NCBI GenBank assembly: GCA_965250195.1
Contig: OZ252295.1
Span: forward strand, 1,240,001 to 1,304,000
Source of the DNA: CAUZIR01 sp965250195
Lineage (GTDB): Bacteria; Chloroflexota; Dehalococcoidia; Lucifugimonadales; UBA2962
Length of the DNA: 64,000 nt
Reading direction: 5' to 3'
Under the pieces are notes generated by a model. That model saw only the letters and a program-made list of their open reading frames with translations. It did not search any database and was not told the origin of the DNA. This document shows positions 10,301 to 18,328 of the stretch, in pieces. The number at the start of each line of letters is the position of its first letter. Within the stretch, counting starts at the first letter, position 1. A program made the translations under genes and the position numbers.

Positions 10301-11062
10301 TTGGAACAGGAGAACCGAAGCCGCCTGCGATTCCTCAACGTGCTGTCTCACGAATTGCGAACCCCACTCACCCCCGTCATATCGAGCGGAGAGCTACTGA
10401 AAGAGCGGGTGGCGACCGACCCCGACGCGGTCAAACTCCTGGCCAACGTCCTGTCCGGAGCTTCCACGCTGAAAGCCAGGATAGACGACCTGTTGGACGT
10501 GGCTGCGTTCCAGTCCGGCACCTATCTTTTGGAAAAGCAGCCGTTGGATGTCGGTGACCTCGTGCGGGATGCTTGCGCCCTTCTGGATCCGGAGGCCGTT
10601 CGCAAAAACCAGTCCATCGAACTAGATATCGCGAAAGATCTGCCGAAACTCAATGCCGACGGCGGTCGTCTACAACAGGTCGTCATTAATCTGGTGTCGA
10701 ACTCGCTCAAGTTCGGCTACCCGGAAGGCACGATCACGGTTCGGGCCTTCTCCGACGGTTCCACCGTGAGCATCCAGGTGCAAGACCGGGGAATGGGAAT
10801 CGCCGTAAAGGAGCAGGCCAGGCTTTTCGAGCCATATTTCCGCACCGAGCAGGACCGCCAGCGATTTCCCGGACTGGGCCTCGGATTGGCGGTCTCCAAG
10901 CAGATCGTCGAGGCTCATGGCGGCCGGATCACTGTCGAGAGCGCCCCCGGCGTGGGCAGCACCTTCACTGCCGAGCTACCTCTGACCGGCAGTATGCGGG
11001 ACGCCGGCATGAAGGGGAGTACAGCGTCACGGAGGGCCCGCCAGCCAGCCAAGCGAAAGTGA
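7367..11062 (+). CDS. Multidomain sensor histidine kinase (7TM-PAS-PAS-GAF-GAF-PAS-HisKA-HATPase)
   Basis: This 1231-residue membrane kinase starts with about seven hydrophobic segments (1-230), resembling the 7TM region of histidine kinases. Then come PAS (about 235-340), PAS (345-470), two GAF domains (490-640 and 660-815, with the repeated motif of a helix ending FAE-V), PAS (825-950), a short coiled coil, HisKA with the phospho-accepting His995 in SHELRTP, and HATPase_c with NLVSNSLKFG, DRGMGI and GLGLGLAVSKQ. There is no receiver domain and no response regulator nearby, so its partner must be elsewhere. The GTG start has GGGAG upstream. The ligand is unknown. Confidence 0.92.
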   Translation: MIFPGVTVALIAAAVLALGAAYGASRHPGESVTNLVVRLMVLAAAWAVLYAFEIAVASVPAKVWWARFEYFSIVSIPVVWLLFAFAYSGETRRISRRTVALLSVIPVVTLAIAFTSGYHGLLWEELNLVETAGLTLFDPIYGPWFVVHTAYAYGLMLVGSSILLAESYRTHREFKKRTYLIVFAALAPLVANVISLTPINPWPGLDLTPFAFIATGAAIIWGLVGFRLLELAPVARRSIVEGMDEGVLVLDTAGLVMDANPSALRILNVEMADVMGLPPPPSLRGWTDFGQPTEGTDHEGAAVTLGPTGRMYDVLSETLAEPNGRNIGKLILLRDVTDYRRSLEAIRRSEERFRELFDQSPVGTHELDLEGVVTRVNKTELGMFGYHEHEMVGLHTWDLVVDGDQDRSALESAVRAGKVLDEVVERTYRRKDGTTFPAIGNGMALYDEDGRHVGFRTAVQDISELKMVESELRRVARQNEVVAEIGRLVSSSLDIDEVYTRFAELVSQVITWDRLVITLKDEDTGVVTRVYVAGLEVPGWEAGAQHGMDQTTYAELGVPERGWVAVGNGIEELAGRVPGVSAVSDAGFRSLLQVPLISDDLIFGGIGFGSLADDAYGEVDLETARRMASQLSGAITNASLHAELGKEATEREVLAVIGRVMSSTFEIEEVYDQFAEQVGRLVPFDRINIAEVDPEGASITNIYVTGVDVPGLRVGSSTPIDRSSAAKTILAGSVGILMTAEEQDQLVETSPVEAANKAAGLLSKISVPLVRDGDVTGVLNIRSKDLGAYTDEHLRIARRVSTQISGALSNARRHRRLSEAQSALRESEERFRKMFDESPIAVSVIGLDSRFVRVSPAFSELLGLQEGEMVGRTYLDFTHPDDIELSERNAESLISGEEPGKSFEKRFLDKDGGTVWANVTTTVVHDDSGQPLYKLGMVEDISERKKSEQIEQMYRYRLEIHANEMSERYREAERLRGELEQENRSRLRFLNVLSHELRTPLTPVISSGELLKERVATDPDAVKLLANVLSGASTLKARIDDLLDVAAFQSGTYLLEKQPLDVGDLVRDACALLDPEAVRKNQSIELDIAKDLPKLNADGGRLQQVVINLVSNSLKFGYPEGTITVRAFSDGSTVSIQVQDRGMGIAVKEQARLFEPYFRTEQDRQRFPGLGLGLAVSKQIVEAHGGRITVESAPGVGSTFTAELPLTGSMRDAGMKGSTASRRARQPAKRK

Positions 11063-11075
11063 AAATTATCTAATG

Positions 11076-11090
11076 GCCCGTCTAACGGGC
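11076..11090. terminator. Small hairpin between convergent kinase and SDR genes
   Basis: GCCCG and CGGGC flank a five-base TCTAA loop. The hairpin overlaps the stop codon of the leftward SDR gene and is followed on the minus strand by an A/T-rich run. It could end transcripts from either side, but the stem is only five pairs. Confidence 0.35.
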
Positions 11091-11882
11091 GGTCACTCCA
11101 CCGTCCACAATTAGCTCTGTTCCTGTCATGTAAGAGGAGTCGTCTGAAGCCAGGAACAGGATCGCCGCAGCCACCTCGTCCGCTCTGCCCAGGCGACCCA
11201 TTGGGATACGGGCTGGCCGAGGGTCGGGCTGCCCCTCATCGGTCGCCTCGGCCATGACTTGACGGGCCATCGGCGTGTCACACCAGCCCGGGTGGACGGA
11301 GTTTGCGCGGATGCCGTGGTCCGCATGCTGTATGGCGGTCGCCTTGGTGAAGATGCGGGTCGCGCCCTTGCCGGCGGAGTAGGCCGTCCCGTACGCACCC
11401 CCTATATGCGAGACCATTGAGGCGATGTTGACGATCGTCCCTCCACCGCCCTGCCTCATTGCGGGAATCGTGTGTTTGGTGCCCAAAAACACGCTCTTGG
11501 CATGCACGTCAATCTGCTGGTTGAACACTTCCAGGGGCAGCTTGTCCACGGTGTGGACGTGGGTGGTACCAGCCGAGTTGACCAGCACATCGAGCCGCCC
11601 GAACCGCTGCACCGTCCGGGCAATGGCCAGTTCCCACTGAGACTCATCGGTGACGTCCAGCATCGTTGCCGCCGCCGACCCGCCGTCGGCAACGATCCGC
11701 TCTACCGTGGCCGCGATTCCGTCGCCGTCGATGTCGGTCACCATGACGTGGGCCCCCTCGATGGCGAACAGGCGGGCGGTCGCTCCGCCGAAGCCCATCG
11801 GAGCGTCGGCTCCACGAGCCGCGCCGGTTATGAGGGCGACTTTGCCCGCGAGCCTGCCCTGCCGTGCGACCTCAGGGGCCAT
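11082..11882 (-). CDS. Short-chain dehydrogenase/reductase
   Basis: This 266-residue classical SDR has the Rossmann motif VALITGAARG, NSAG, a catalytic Ser in NIASMVS, and the YSAGK (YxxxK) pair. It probably interconverts an alcohol and a ketone with NAD(P)H. The glycine-rich loop is extended (GADAPMGFGGA) compared with the usual TGxxxGxG. The ATG at 11882 overlaps the end of the upstream HAD gene by 11 bases, so translation is likely coupled; this start fits the family better than one 18 codons earlier. The C terminus ends in the usual VDGG region. Confidence 0.88.
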   Translation of the reverse strand: MAPEVARQGRLAGKVALITGAARGADAPMGFGGATARLFAIEGAHVMVTDIDGDGIAATVERIVADGGSAAATMLDVTDESQWELAIARTVQRFGRLDVLVNSAGTTHVHTVDKLPLEVFNQQIDVHAKSVFLGTKHTIPAMRQGGGGTIVNIASMVSHIGGAYGTAYSAGKGATRIFTKATAIQHADHGIRANSVHPGWCDTPMARQVMAEATDEGQPDPRPARIPMGRLGRADEVAAAILFLASDDSSYMTGTELIVDGGVTAR

Positions 11883-12564
11883 TGCTGCGCAGTTCGGTCG
11901 CGAGGTCCGAGAGCGTGGGAACCTCCCAGACGGCACTTCCGCCCACCTCGTCCGCGACGCCTCCCGACCGGTTCAGCCACGCCGCTGAGAGGCCGAAACT
12001 GGAGGCCCCGGCTACGTCCCAGGAATTGGCCGACACAAATCCGACCCGCTCGAGAGCCAGACCCAGGCGGTCGGACGCCAGCCGGTAGACCTTGGGATCG
12101 GGCTTAAACACCCTGACCTCGTCGACGCTCATCACGGCCTCGAAGTGCTCGCTTAGCCCACTGTTTTCTAAAACTCCGTCCAGCATGTGAGGCGTCCCGT
12201 TTGAGAGAATCATAAGGCGATATCCGGACTCCGCCAGGTCGATCAACGCGGTGTCCACGTCCGTGAAGGGGGTGAGTTGTAAGTAGGCGCCGAGCAGCGA
12301 ATCCTCGCTGGCCTCGTCACAGGTGAGTCCGAAAGATCGGGAAGAGAAAATCAGTGCCCGGCGCGTGACCTCACGAAAGTCGAGGTACTCGCCCATCGAG
12401 TTGAGTAGCCATGTGTACTGGAGCTGCTTGGCTCGCCAGGCATCGCTAATGTTAGCGCCACTCCCAGGGAAGACGTGCTCACATTCAGCGGCGATGGAAC
12501 TCGTATCGACGAGGGTTCCATAGACGTCGAAAACTAGCCCCTCCAATGCCGGAGAGCCGTTCAA
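11872..12564 (-). CDS. HAD-superfamily hydrolase, haloacid dehalogenase type II-like
   Basis: This 230-residue HAD protein has the nucleophile motif FDVYGTLVD near residue 12, the second motif ILSNG, a Lys in VFKPDPKVY and the final SANSWDVAGASSFGL block. FDxYGTL plus SxNxWD is typical of (S)-2-haloacid dehalogenases rather than phosphatases, so hydrolysis of a 2-haloacid is the best guess. Substrate use is unproven. It sits between a small unknown gene and an SDR, with which it overlaps. Confidence 0.85.
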   Translation of the reverse strand: MNGSPALEGLVFDVYGTLVDTSSIAAECEHVFPGSGANISDAWRAKQLQYTWLLNSMGEYLDFREVTRRALIFSSRSFGLTCDEASEDSLLGAYLQLTPFTDVDTALIDLAESGYRLMILSNGTPHMLDGVLENSGLSEHFEAVMSVDEVRVFKPDPKVYRLASDRLGLALERVGFVSANSWDVAGASSFGLSAAWLNRSGGVADEVGGSAVWEVPTLSDLATELRSNGP

Positions 12565-12599
12565 GATGGCTGAGCAACTGGTTGCGCGGACATAACCGG

Positions 12600-12917
12600 C
12601 TAAGCCATCTGCGGCCGACCGCCCCCGTTTTCTTCGTATTTCGGGCCGGAGAAAACACCCAGGTCCCTGCCCTGGTGGACGTGCACGATCATCTCGTCCT
12701 TGACGATTCCCACGGAGTCGATCAACTCCTGGTCTATCGTGTCGATAAGCTCCTGGATCGATTCAGTCGTCAGGCTCTCAGCCACGTTTACCGTGGCGTG
12801 GATTACGCCCTCGGCGAAATGGATATCGACCCGGCCTACCCCGACGTCGTCCTCGACAATGGTGTAGCACTCCGAGTTGGGGGTGCGGACCTCGCGCTCG
12901 AAATAGAAGTTGGGCAT
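12600..12917 (-). CDS. Small conserved-looking protein of unknown function downstream of proA
   Basis: This is a 105-residue soluble protein with no recognised motif. It is acidic, begins MPNFYFEREVRT, contains alternating hydrophobic strand-like segments (VGRVDIHF, VIHATVNV), and has a helix rich in Glu/Ile/Leu near 52-68. It starts 7 bases after the proA stop and is followed within 36 bases by the HAD gene, so it belongs to the same leftward operon. I do not recognise its family. Confidence 0.6.
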   Translation of the reverse strand: MPNFYFEREVRTPNSECYTIVEDDVGVGRVDIHFAEGVIHATVNVAESLTTESIQELIDTIDQELIDSVGIVKDEMIVHVHQGRDLGVFSGPKYEENGGGRPQMA

Positions 12918-12924
12918 TCCCCGG

Positions 12925-14196
12925 TTAGCCTTCCCGAATCTGGCCCGAGCCCAGGCCTACCCACTTGTAGGACGTCAGCTCTGCCAGTCCCATCGGGCCC
13001 CTGGCATGCATCTTGTTGGTACTGATGGCGACCTCCGCCCCCAGGCCGAACTCGCCGCCGTCGTTGAGCCGGGTGCTGGCGTTGACGAATACGGCGCTCG
13101 CGTCCACCTCGTCGGTGAACCTGGTCGCCGCGCCGTAGTCCTGCGTCACGATGGCTTCGGAGTGTCCAGACCCGTAGGTCTCGATGTGATTGAGGGCCTC
13201 GTCCAGGGAATCTACTACCTTGACCGAGGCGACAAGGGCCAGGAACTCCTGTCCGAAATCTTCGTCATTAGCCCTGGTCACCAGGCCCGAGCCGTTTTCT
13301 CCAATGATACTCAGGGCGCGGGAGTCGCATCGAAGCTCGACCCCAGCTTCCCCCATGGACGCCGCCATTTTGGGCAGGAACGCCCCGGCAATGCCGGAGT
13401 GGACCAATACCGTGTCCAGGGCATTGCACACCGAGGGCCTTTGCACCTTGGCGTTGAAGGTGATGGAGTTGGCCATGTCCAAATCGGCGGCGCTATCGAC
13501 GTAGGTGTGGCATACGCCGATGCCCCCGGTTATGGCGGGCATGGTCGCCTCGGCGGCCACACGCAAGACCAGCTCGGCCCCTCCGCGGGGTATGAGCAAA
13601 TCTATATAATCGCGCATTTGCAGCATCCCAGCGACGACGGACCGGTCGGTTGATTCGATCAACTGCACAGCGTCCACTGGCAGCCCCGCCTCTTTCAGGC
13701 AGTCTCGAATAACTCCGGCCAGAGCCTTGTTGGTTTCGATGGACTCCTTGCCACCGCGCAAAATGGCCGCATTGCCGGACTTGAGGCACAGGGCGGAGAT
13801 GTCGGCGGTTACGTTGGGCCGAGCCTCGTAGATGACACCGATCACCCCCAGGGGCACTCGCCGACGCGCAAGACGGACGCCGTTGGACAGAACACGAGAC
13901 TCGATAGCCTGGCCGACAGGGCTGGTCAATCCTGCAACGGCTCGCACGCCGTCGGAGACACCCCCAAGTCGGGCCTCGTCGAGCACCAGCCGGTCCACAA
14001 TGTGCTCGCCAAGCCCCCCAGAGCGGGCCCGACCGACGTCTTCGGCGTTGGCGGCCAGAATGTCTTGGCCGCGCTGCAAAAGGGCGTCGGCGATCAGGCC
14101 GAGCGCCCGGTCGATGTGGGTTGGCTCTGCTCGTGCCAGCTCCCGGGAGGCGGCCCTCGCAGCCTCGCCGATGCGTTGTAGGTTCACGTCAGTCAT
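12925..14196 (-). CDS. proA: Glutamate-5-semialdehyde (gamma-glutamyl phosphate) reductase
   Basis: This 423-residue enzyme makes the second step of proline biosynthesis, NADPH reduction of gamma-glutamyl phosphate. It has VPLGVIGVIYEARPN, LRGGKE, the RGG stretch IDLLIPRGGAELV, the catalytic Cys region RPSVCNALDTVLVH and the C-terminal FGLGAEVAISTNKMHARGPM. Length matches the family. It lies 49 bases downstream of proB, giving the usual proBA order, so feedback control probably acts on ProB. Confidence 0.97.
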   Translation of the reverse strand: MTDVNLQRIGEAARAASRELARAEPTHIDRALGLIADALLQRGQDILAANAEDVGRARSGGLGEHIVDRLVLDEARLGGVSDGVRAVAGLTSPVGQAIESRVLSNGVRLARRRVPLGVIGVIYEARPNVTADISALCLKSGNAAILRGGKESIETNKALAGVIRDCLKEAGLPVDAVQLIESTDRSVVAGMLQMRDYIDLLIPRGGAELVLRVAAEATMPAITGGIGVCHTYVDSAADLDMANSITFNAKVQRPSVCNALDTVLVHSGIAGAFLPKMAASMGEAGVELRCDSRALSIIGENGSGLVTRANDEDFGQEFLALVASVKVVDSLDEALNHIETYGSGHSEAIVTQDYGAATRFTDEVDASAVFVNASTRLNDGGEFGLGAEVAISTNKMHARGPMGLAELTSYKWVGLGSGQIREG

Positions 14197-14245
14197 CGTC
14201 CCAGTATCGCCGAAAGTCAGGAGTATCGCCGAAAGTGCGACCCGC

Positions 14246-15403
14246 TCAAAGCTTAACGAGGTTGCTGCGGTGGATCACCTCTTCACCGTACTCGTGCCCG
14301 AGGACTTCTGCTATTCGGTTCGACCTGATCCCCTTGATGCGGTCGATATCGACGGAGTCGTAGTTAGAGATTCCGGCCGCGATGTCCCTGCCTGAGGGTG
14401 TTAGCACCGTTACCACGTCGCCTCTATCGAAGTGTCCTCGAACCTCGGTGATACCCGCCGGTAACAAACTCCTGTTTCCGGAGGTCAGGGCCGTGACCGC
14501 GCCCTCGTCGACAACCACCTCACCCCTGGCACCGACGCCGCTGACCATCCACCTCTTGCGGCTCTCCAGGCGGCTGCCCGTCGCCGCGAAGTGCGTCCCC
14601 ACACGGTCACCGCCGGCCAGGCGGATGAGGACCTCGGTTTCGAGGCCGTTTGCCATCACGACTGGCGTGCCGGAAGCCGTCACCAGTTTCGCCGCCTGCA
14701 ATTTGGCGGCCATGCCACCGTAGCCGACGGACGCACCCACCTCGGCAAATGACTCTCCACCCATAGCCAGGATGGCATCGTCGATCTCCTGAACTTCGCC
14801 GATTAGTTTGGCCGCGGGATCGATGTGAGGGTCTTTCGTGTACAGGCCATCCATTTCACCGAGGATGACCAGCAGGTCGGCGTCCACCAGGTTCGCCACC
14901 AGCGCCGAGAGGGTGTCGTTGTCGCCAATGGCGCTCTCGGAAAGCTGCTCGACGTTCACTACGTCGTTCTCGTTCACTATGGGAACGACGCCTATCTCCA
15001 ACAGCTTCAGCAGGGTATTGCGCACGTTCAGGTAGCCCAGGCGCCCCTCCAGGTCGTGGCGCGTTAGTAGCGCCTGGGCTACGGGCACGCCGCGGGCACC
15101 GAATGCCTGCTCGTAGCGGTGTAGCAAGAGCCCCTGGCCAACCGCCGCCAGCACCTGTTTTAAGGGGACATCCAGGCCCTCTTTCGGCAGTTCGACCGCC
15201 GTTCGTCCCGCCGCCGTCGCGCCCGATGAAACCAGAATGACCCCCATGCCACCGGCGCGTAAGGTCGCTATTTGTGCGGCGAGGGAATCGATCACCGTCT
15301 CGTTAACACGGTCGCCGCCGTGCGTCAGCAGGGCACTGCCCGCCTTTATCACGAGGCGACGGTAGATGGGTTTCGGCGGCTCCCCGCTACCAGTCCGGCT
15401 CAA
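14246..15403 (-). CDS. proB: Glutamate 5-kinase with PUA domain
   Basis: This 385-residue protein phosphorylates glutamate in the first committed step of proline synthesis. The amino-acid-kinase domain (about 15-265) shows VIKAGSALLT, VSSGATAAG, NENDVV, IGDNDTLSALVA and GTGGM-like GYGGMAAKLQAA. A C-terminal PUA domain (about 290-375) is present, as in long ProB forms. Its start overlaps the end of the upstream TolB-like lipoprotein gene by 17 bases. Confidence 0.96.
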   Translation of the reverse strand: MSRTGSGEPPKPIYRRLVIKAGSALLTHGGDRVNETVIDSLAAQIATLRAGGMGVILVSSGATAAGRTAVELPKEGLDVPLKQVLAAVGQGLLLHRYEQAFGARGVPVAQALLTRHDLEGRLGYLNVRNTLLKLLEIGVVPIVNENDVVNVEQLSESAIGDNDTLSALVANLVDADLLVILGEMDGLYTKDPHIDPAAKLIGEVQEIDDAILAMGGESFAEVGASVGYGGMAAKLQAAKLVTASGTPVVMANGLETEVLIRLAGGDRVGTHFAATGSRLESRKRWMVSGVGARGEVVVDEGAVTALTSGNRSLLPAGITEVRGHFDRGDVVTVLTPSGRDIAAGISNYDSVDIDRIKGIRSNRIAEVLGHEYGEEVIHRSNLVKL

Positions 15404-16451
15404 AGTCGTCGGCGTCGTTGTTGGTCAGCCTCTGCTGTCCGGTCCCATCGGCGTTCATCACGACGATCTCGCTGTCGTCGTCCAGGTGGGAGACGAAGGC
15501 GATGCGTTTTGAGTCGGGAGACCAGACGGGCTGTTCGTCCCGAATGGTGTTGGAAGTAAGACGTTTCGAATCCGAGCCGTCCGGTTTGATCGTGTAGATT
15601 TCTGCGTTCCCATCAAACTCAGAAACGAAGGCGATGCGGCGATTATCAGGCGACCAGGTGATGTCCGATTCCCTCGCCTCGTTATTGGTAAGCCGCCTGA
15701 TCTCCTTGCCATCGGAGTTCATGACGTACAACTCGGGGTTGCCGTCTCGCATGGAAATGAACGCTATCCGCTTGGAGTTGGGTGACCATACGGGGGCAAA
15801 GTCGTTCTCGGTCGTGAGTTGCACTTCGTTGACCCCGTCGGGGTTGCGTTTGTAAATTCCGACGGCGTCTCCGGAGTACACGGCGAACAGCAGGTCCTTG
15901 CCGTCCGGCGACCAGGGTCCCACTTCGTCCGTTTCGATGGCGGTCAGACGCGCGGGCCTGTTGTCCTCCAATTCGGTGGTGAAGACCGTGCTCTTGCCGT
16001 CTTCCTCTGTTAAATAAGCAATGCGAAGGCCGTCCGGCGACCAGTGGTGATCGCTTTGCGAGCCCTCACCCTGGCTTACCCGCACCCGGTCCTTGGTCTC
16101 GCCGGTGAGCTTGATGGTTTCGACCATGGTGCGGCCGTCCTGCTCCGAAATGAAAGCGATTGCGGCCTTGTCCGGTGACAGGCGAGCCCGGTACTCGTCG
16201 CGCGAAGAGGAGGTCAGGTTGGTCTCCTCTCCGCTTTCCAGGTCTATCGAATAGATGTCCCGGTTGCCGTCGCGGTCGGAAGTGAACACCAGGCCCGGTT
16301 CATCAGTGCCACATGCGGCCAGGACAAACAGCGCCGACAGGAAGCCGGCGGCGCCAACGCCGAACGGGGAAGCGAGCGGCCGCTTCGTCACCGCGGGGCG
16401 CCGCACGAAAATGGAGAGAGCTTGACGGTGAGAAAAGGGAAAGATGCGCAT
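15387..16451 (-). CDS. TolB-like WD40/PD40 beta-propeller lipoprotein
   Basis: The 354-residue product has a lipoprotein signal ending LFVLAAC (Cys47 from this ATG) and then PD40 repeats of the type 'WSPDxxRIAFVS' about every 42 residues, such as WSPNSKRIAFIS, WSPDNRRIAFVS and WSPDSKRIAFVS. It resembles the propeller of TolB, but TolB partners are absent here. A GTG at 16391 would give a more typical lipoprotein signal of 26 residues, so the start is uncertain; neither start has a strong ribosome site. It overlaps proB by 17 bases. Confidence 0.82.
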   Translation of the reverse strand: MRIFPFSHRQALSIFVRRPAVTKRPLASPFGVGAAGFLSALFVLAACGTDEPGLVFTSDRDGNRDIYSIDLESGEETNLTSSSRDEYRARLSPDKAAIAFISEQDGRTMVETIKLTGETKDRVRVSQGEGSQSDHHWSPDGLRIAYLTEEDGKSTVFTTELEDNRPARLTAIETDEVGPWSPDGKDLLFAVYSGDAVGIYKRNPDGVNEVQLTTENDFAPVWSPNSKRIAFISMRDGNPELYVMNSDGKEIRRLTNNEARESDITWSPDNRRIAFVSEFDGNAEIYTIKPDGSDSKRLTSNTIRDEQPVWSPDSKRIAFVSHLDDDSEIVVMNADGTGQQRLTNNDADDFEPDW

Positions 16452-16595
16452 ACGGCCGAATTGCCTGATGGACGTATCCTAGGGTCGGACTCCCGGTCGA
16501 ACAAGGGTTTTAGTGCCGTTTTTAAGACAAAGTCAGGAAGTTTCCGGATGCGCCATAGCCTTGGGGGCCGTCACGAAAGGTACTGATACAGTCGA

Positions 16596-16624
16596 TTGAC
16601 ACCCGGTGCGGCCCTTACTATGAT
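16596..16624 (+). promoter_or_regulatory. Strong sigma-70-type promoter ahead of the pilus-related genes
   Basis: TTGACA at 16596-16601 and TATGAT at 16619-16624 are separated by exactly 17 bases, giving a perfect -35 and a 5/6 -10. The predicted transcription start, near 16631, lies downstream of the first two possible starts of the next reading frame, which therefore probably begins later. Confidence 0.7.
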
Positions 16625-16640
16625 TCAGGCGAAACTGGAT

Positions 16641-17045
16641 TTGCCCCGAATTACAGGGTCCGATGTGACCGAGCAACTCTCGCAACTCAACGCAGAAGTG
16701 CAGGTACTTGAGGTCGCCGTCGTCGAAACCGAGTCGGAGATTGGAACCAGGCAGGATGCCCTGGCAATCATCGGTGACATTACCGACTACTTCACTGATC
16801 GGGAAATGGACGTGTCGAGCTTCAACACTGAGGAGGTCGACTTGCCCGCCCTGGCCGAGGGTGACGCTAGTAGGGTGATCAGATATTCGGTGACGGTACA
16901 TGGCACGGCTACCGAATTGACCGGGCTCGTGAGCCTGTCGGAGCAGACTCCCATCGCCGTAGTGAAGGAGTTGGCGTTCAGCCGTCTCGGGGACTCTGAC
17001 TCGGCGTGGGAGATTGTCCTCGTCTTTGACGTTCCATTCATCTAG
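16641..17045 (+). CDS. Hypothetical protein, weak PilO-like C-terminal region
   Basis: The open frame extends from 16596, but a strong promoter covers its first codons. I therefore place the start at TTG 16641 (134 residues), which is uncertain. An N-terminal coiled-coil-like helix (VTEQLSQLNAEVQVLE) leads into strands such as RVIRYSVTVHGTATELTGLVS. This order resembles the periplasmic part of the type IV pilus protein PilO, but without the membrane helix. It may be a truncated relic: upstream, the same frame meets a TGA at 16584. It lies 48 bases ahead of a prepilin peptidase gene, which supports a pilus link. Confidence 0.45.
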   Translation: MPRITGSDVTEQLSQLNAEVQVLEVAVVETESEIGTRQDALAIIGDITDYFTDREMDVSSFNTEEVDLPALAEGDASRVIRYSVTVHGTATELTGLVSLSEQTPIAVVKELAFSRLGDSDSAWEIVLVFDVPFI

Positions 17046-17093
17046 GCTCGGCGTGATCGAATTCGTACCGGGGCGCCTGGCGCTTCCGGCGTC

Positions 17094-17903
17094 ATGGCGA
17101 TGACAGAGTCGGTTCTTGGGGTCATAGCGTTCGTCCTCGGCGCCTCTGTCGGGAGTTTCCTTGCCGTAGTCGCCGACAGGCTGCCGGACGGCGGAAACAT
17201 ACTCAACGAGCGCTCTCACTGCGTCGCCTGCGGCAGAGTCCTGGGTCCGATAGACATGGTGCCGGTACTGAGCTATCTGGTACTACGCGGGAAATGCCGT
17301 ACCTGTCGGGCGCCGGTACCGCTCCACCTGTGGTTCGTAGAACTGATCACCGGCCTGCTCTTTTTGGGGATCGCTTTGCGGGGTGGCCCGGCGGCGGGCA
17401 TGGCCGTGATGGCGGTGGCGGCGACGTTGTTCGTTCTGATAGGCCTGATCGACTACCAGCGTGGCCTCATCCTCAACGCCATGTTGCTGCCCGCCCTGGT
17501 CGCGTCGCTGGTCTTGTCGCCTTTTTGGAACGAGTTGGGCGAAGCCCGCAGCTTCTTCAGTACGCCCGAACTGGTCGGCTCCTTCCTGAACTCGCTGGTT
17601 GCGGGCGCAGGGGCGTTCCTATTGTTCCTCATCGTGATCTTGATATCCCCGAAGGCCATGGGAGGGGGAGACGTTAAGTACGTGGCGCTCATCGGGCTGC
17701 TTGTCGGCTTCCCGGGCGTGGTGGTGGCGCTGTGGAGCGCCGTCGTTCTCGGAGGTTTTTTGTCGGCCGGGCTGTTGGCCCTCAGGCTTCGCGGAAGGAA
17801 AGACGCGATACTGTTTGGGCCATTTCTGTCAGTGGGGGCGATAGTGGGCTTGCTCGCCACCGACGAGATCGTGTCGTGGTACGATGGCGCGTTGGGAGTT
17901 TGA
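17094..17903 (+). CDS. pilD: Prepilin peptidase (A24 family leader peptidase/N-methyltransferase)
   Basis: This 269-residue polytopic membrane enzyme cleaves and N-methylates type IV prepilins. The N-terminal domain starts GASVGSFLAVVADRLP and has two CxxC pairs (CVACG and CRTCR), the zinc-binding site of PilD-type enzymes. The catalytic Asp residues lie in LIGLIDYQRG and in the GGGDVKY motif. About eight hydrophobic segments are visible. No pilin or assembly ATPase gene is nearby. Confidence 0.93.
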   Translation: MAMTESVLGVIAFVLGASVGSFLAVVADRLPDGGNILNERSHCVACGRVLGPIDMVPVLSYLVLRGKCRTCRAPVPLHLWFVELITGLLFLGIALRGGPAAGMAVMAVAATLFVLIGLIDYQRGLILNAMLLPALVASLVLSPFWNELGEARSFFSTPELVGSFLNSLVAGAGAFLLFLIVILISPKAMGGGDVKYVALIGLLVGFPGVVVALWSAVVLGGFLSAGLLALRLRGRKDAILFGPFLSVGAIVGLLATDEIVSWYDGALGV

Positions 17904-17971
17904 GAGGACAGGCGAATAAATGAAACTCGTTTGGCCCATGGTCTCGGCATGAACCTCCGGATTCCGCCATT

Positions 17972-18325
17972 ATGTGGGACTCTGGCGCTCTCCGGGCTCC
18001 CGGCCAGTTCTGGAAAGCTGGGCGCCAGCTATTTCACGGGCGTATTCCATATTCTGGCGCCCTGTTCGTGGACCTCAGCCTGATTACCGGCGGGGCCTCC
18101 ACCATCGAATTCAGAAACGACTCCGCAGCCGATCTTGTTTGGGACGCGTACTCGACAGACGGGGCGCTGGACAAGACCTGGGTTTTCGCCCAAGCCTTCC
18201 GAGACTACCTGATAAACGGCACGGCCGAATCGTCCACCATCAGTGCCTTCGTCAGACAGTTCCCCGGCAGGACGGACCCGGTCACCGCGCAGGAGATATT
18301 TGTTCTCAGCTGGGTCGAGCCCTAG
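17972..18325 (+). CDS. Hypothetical protein, possibly a gene remnant
   Basis: This 117-residue frame lies between the prepilin peptidase and the convergent gamma-glutamyltransferase. Its second half (LFVDLSLITGGASTIEF to FVLSWVEP) looks protein-like, but the first 30 residues do not, and I see no ribosome site for the ATG. A 135-residue frame starting at 17974 overlaps it and is Arg/Ser-rich in the way of a shadow frame. I recognise no family; it may be a remnant. Confidence 0.35.
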   Translation: MWDSGALRAPGQFWKAGRQLFHGRIPYSGALFVDLSLITGGASTIEFRNDSAADLVWDAYSTDGALDKTWVFAQAFRDYLINGTAESSTISAFVRQFPGRTDPVTAQEIFVLSWVEP

Positions 18326-18328
18326 GTC

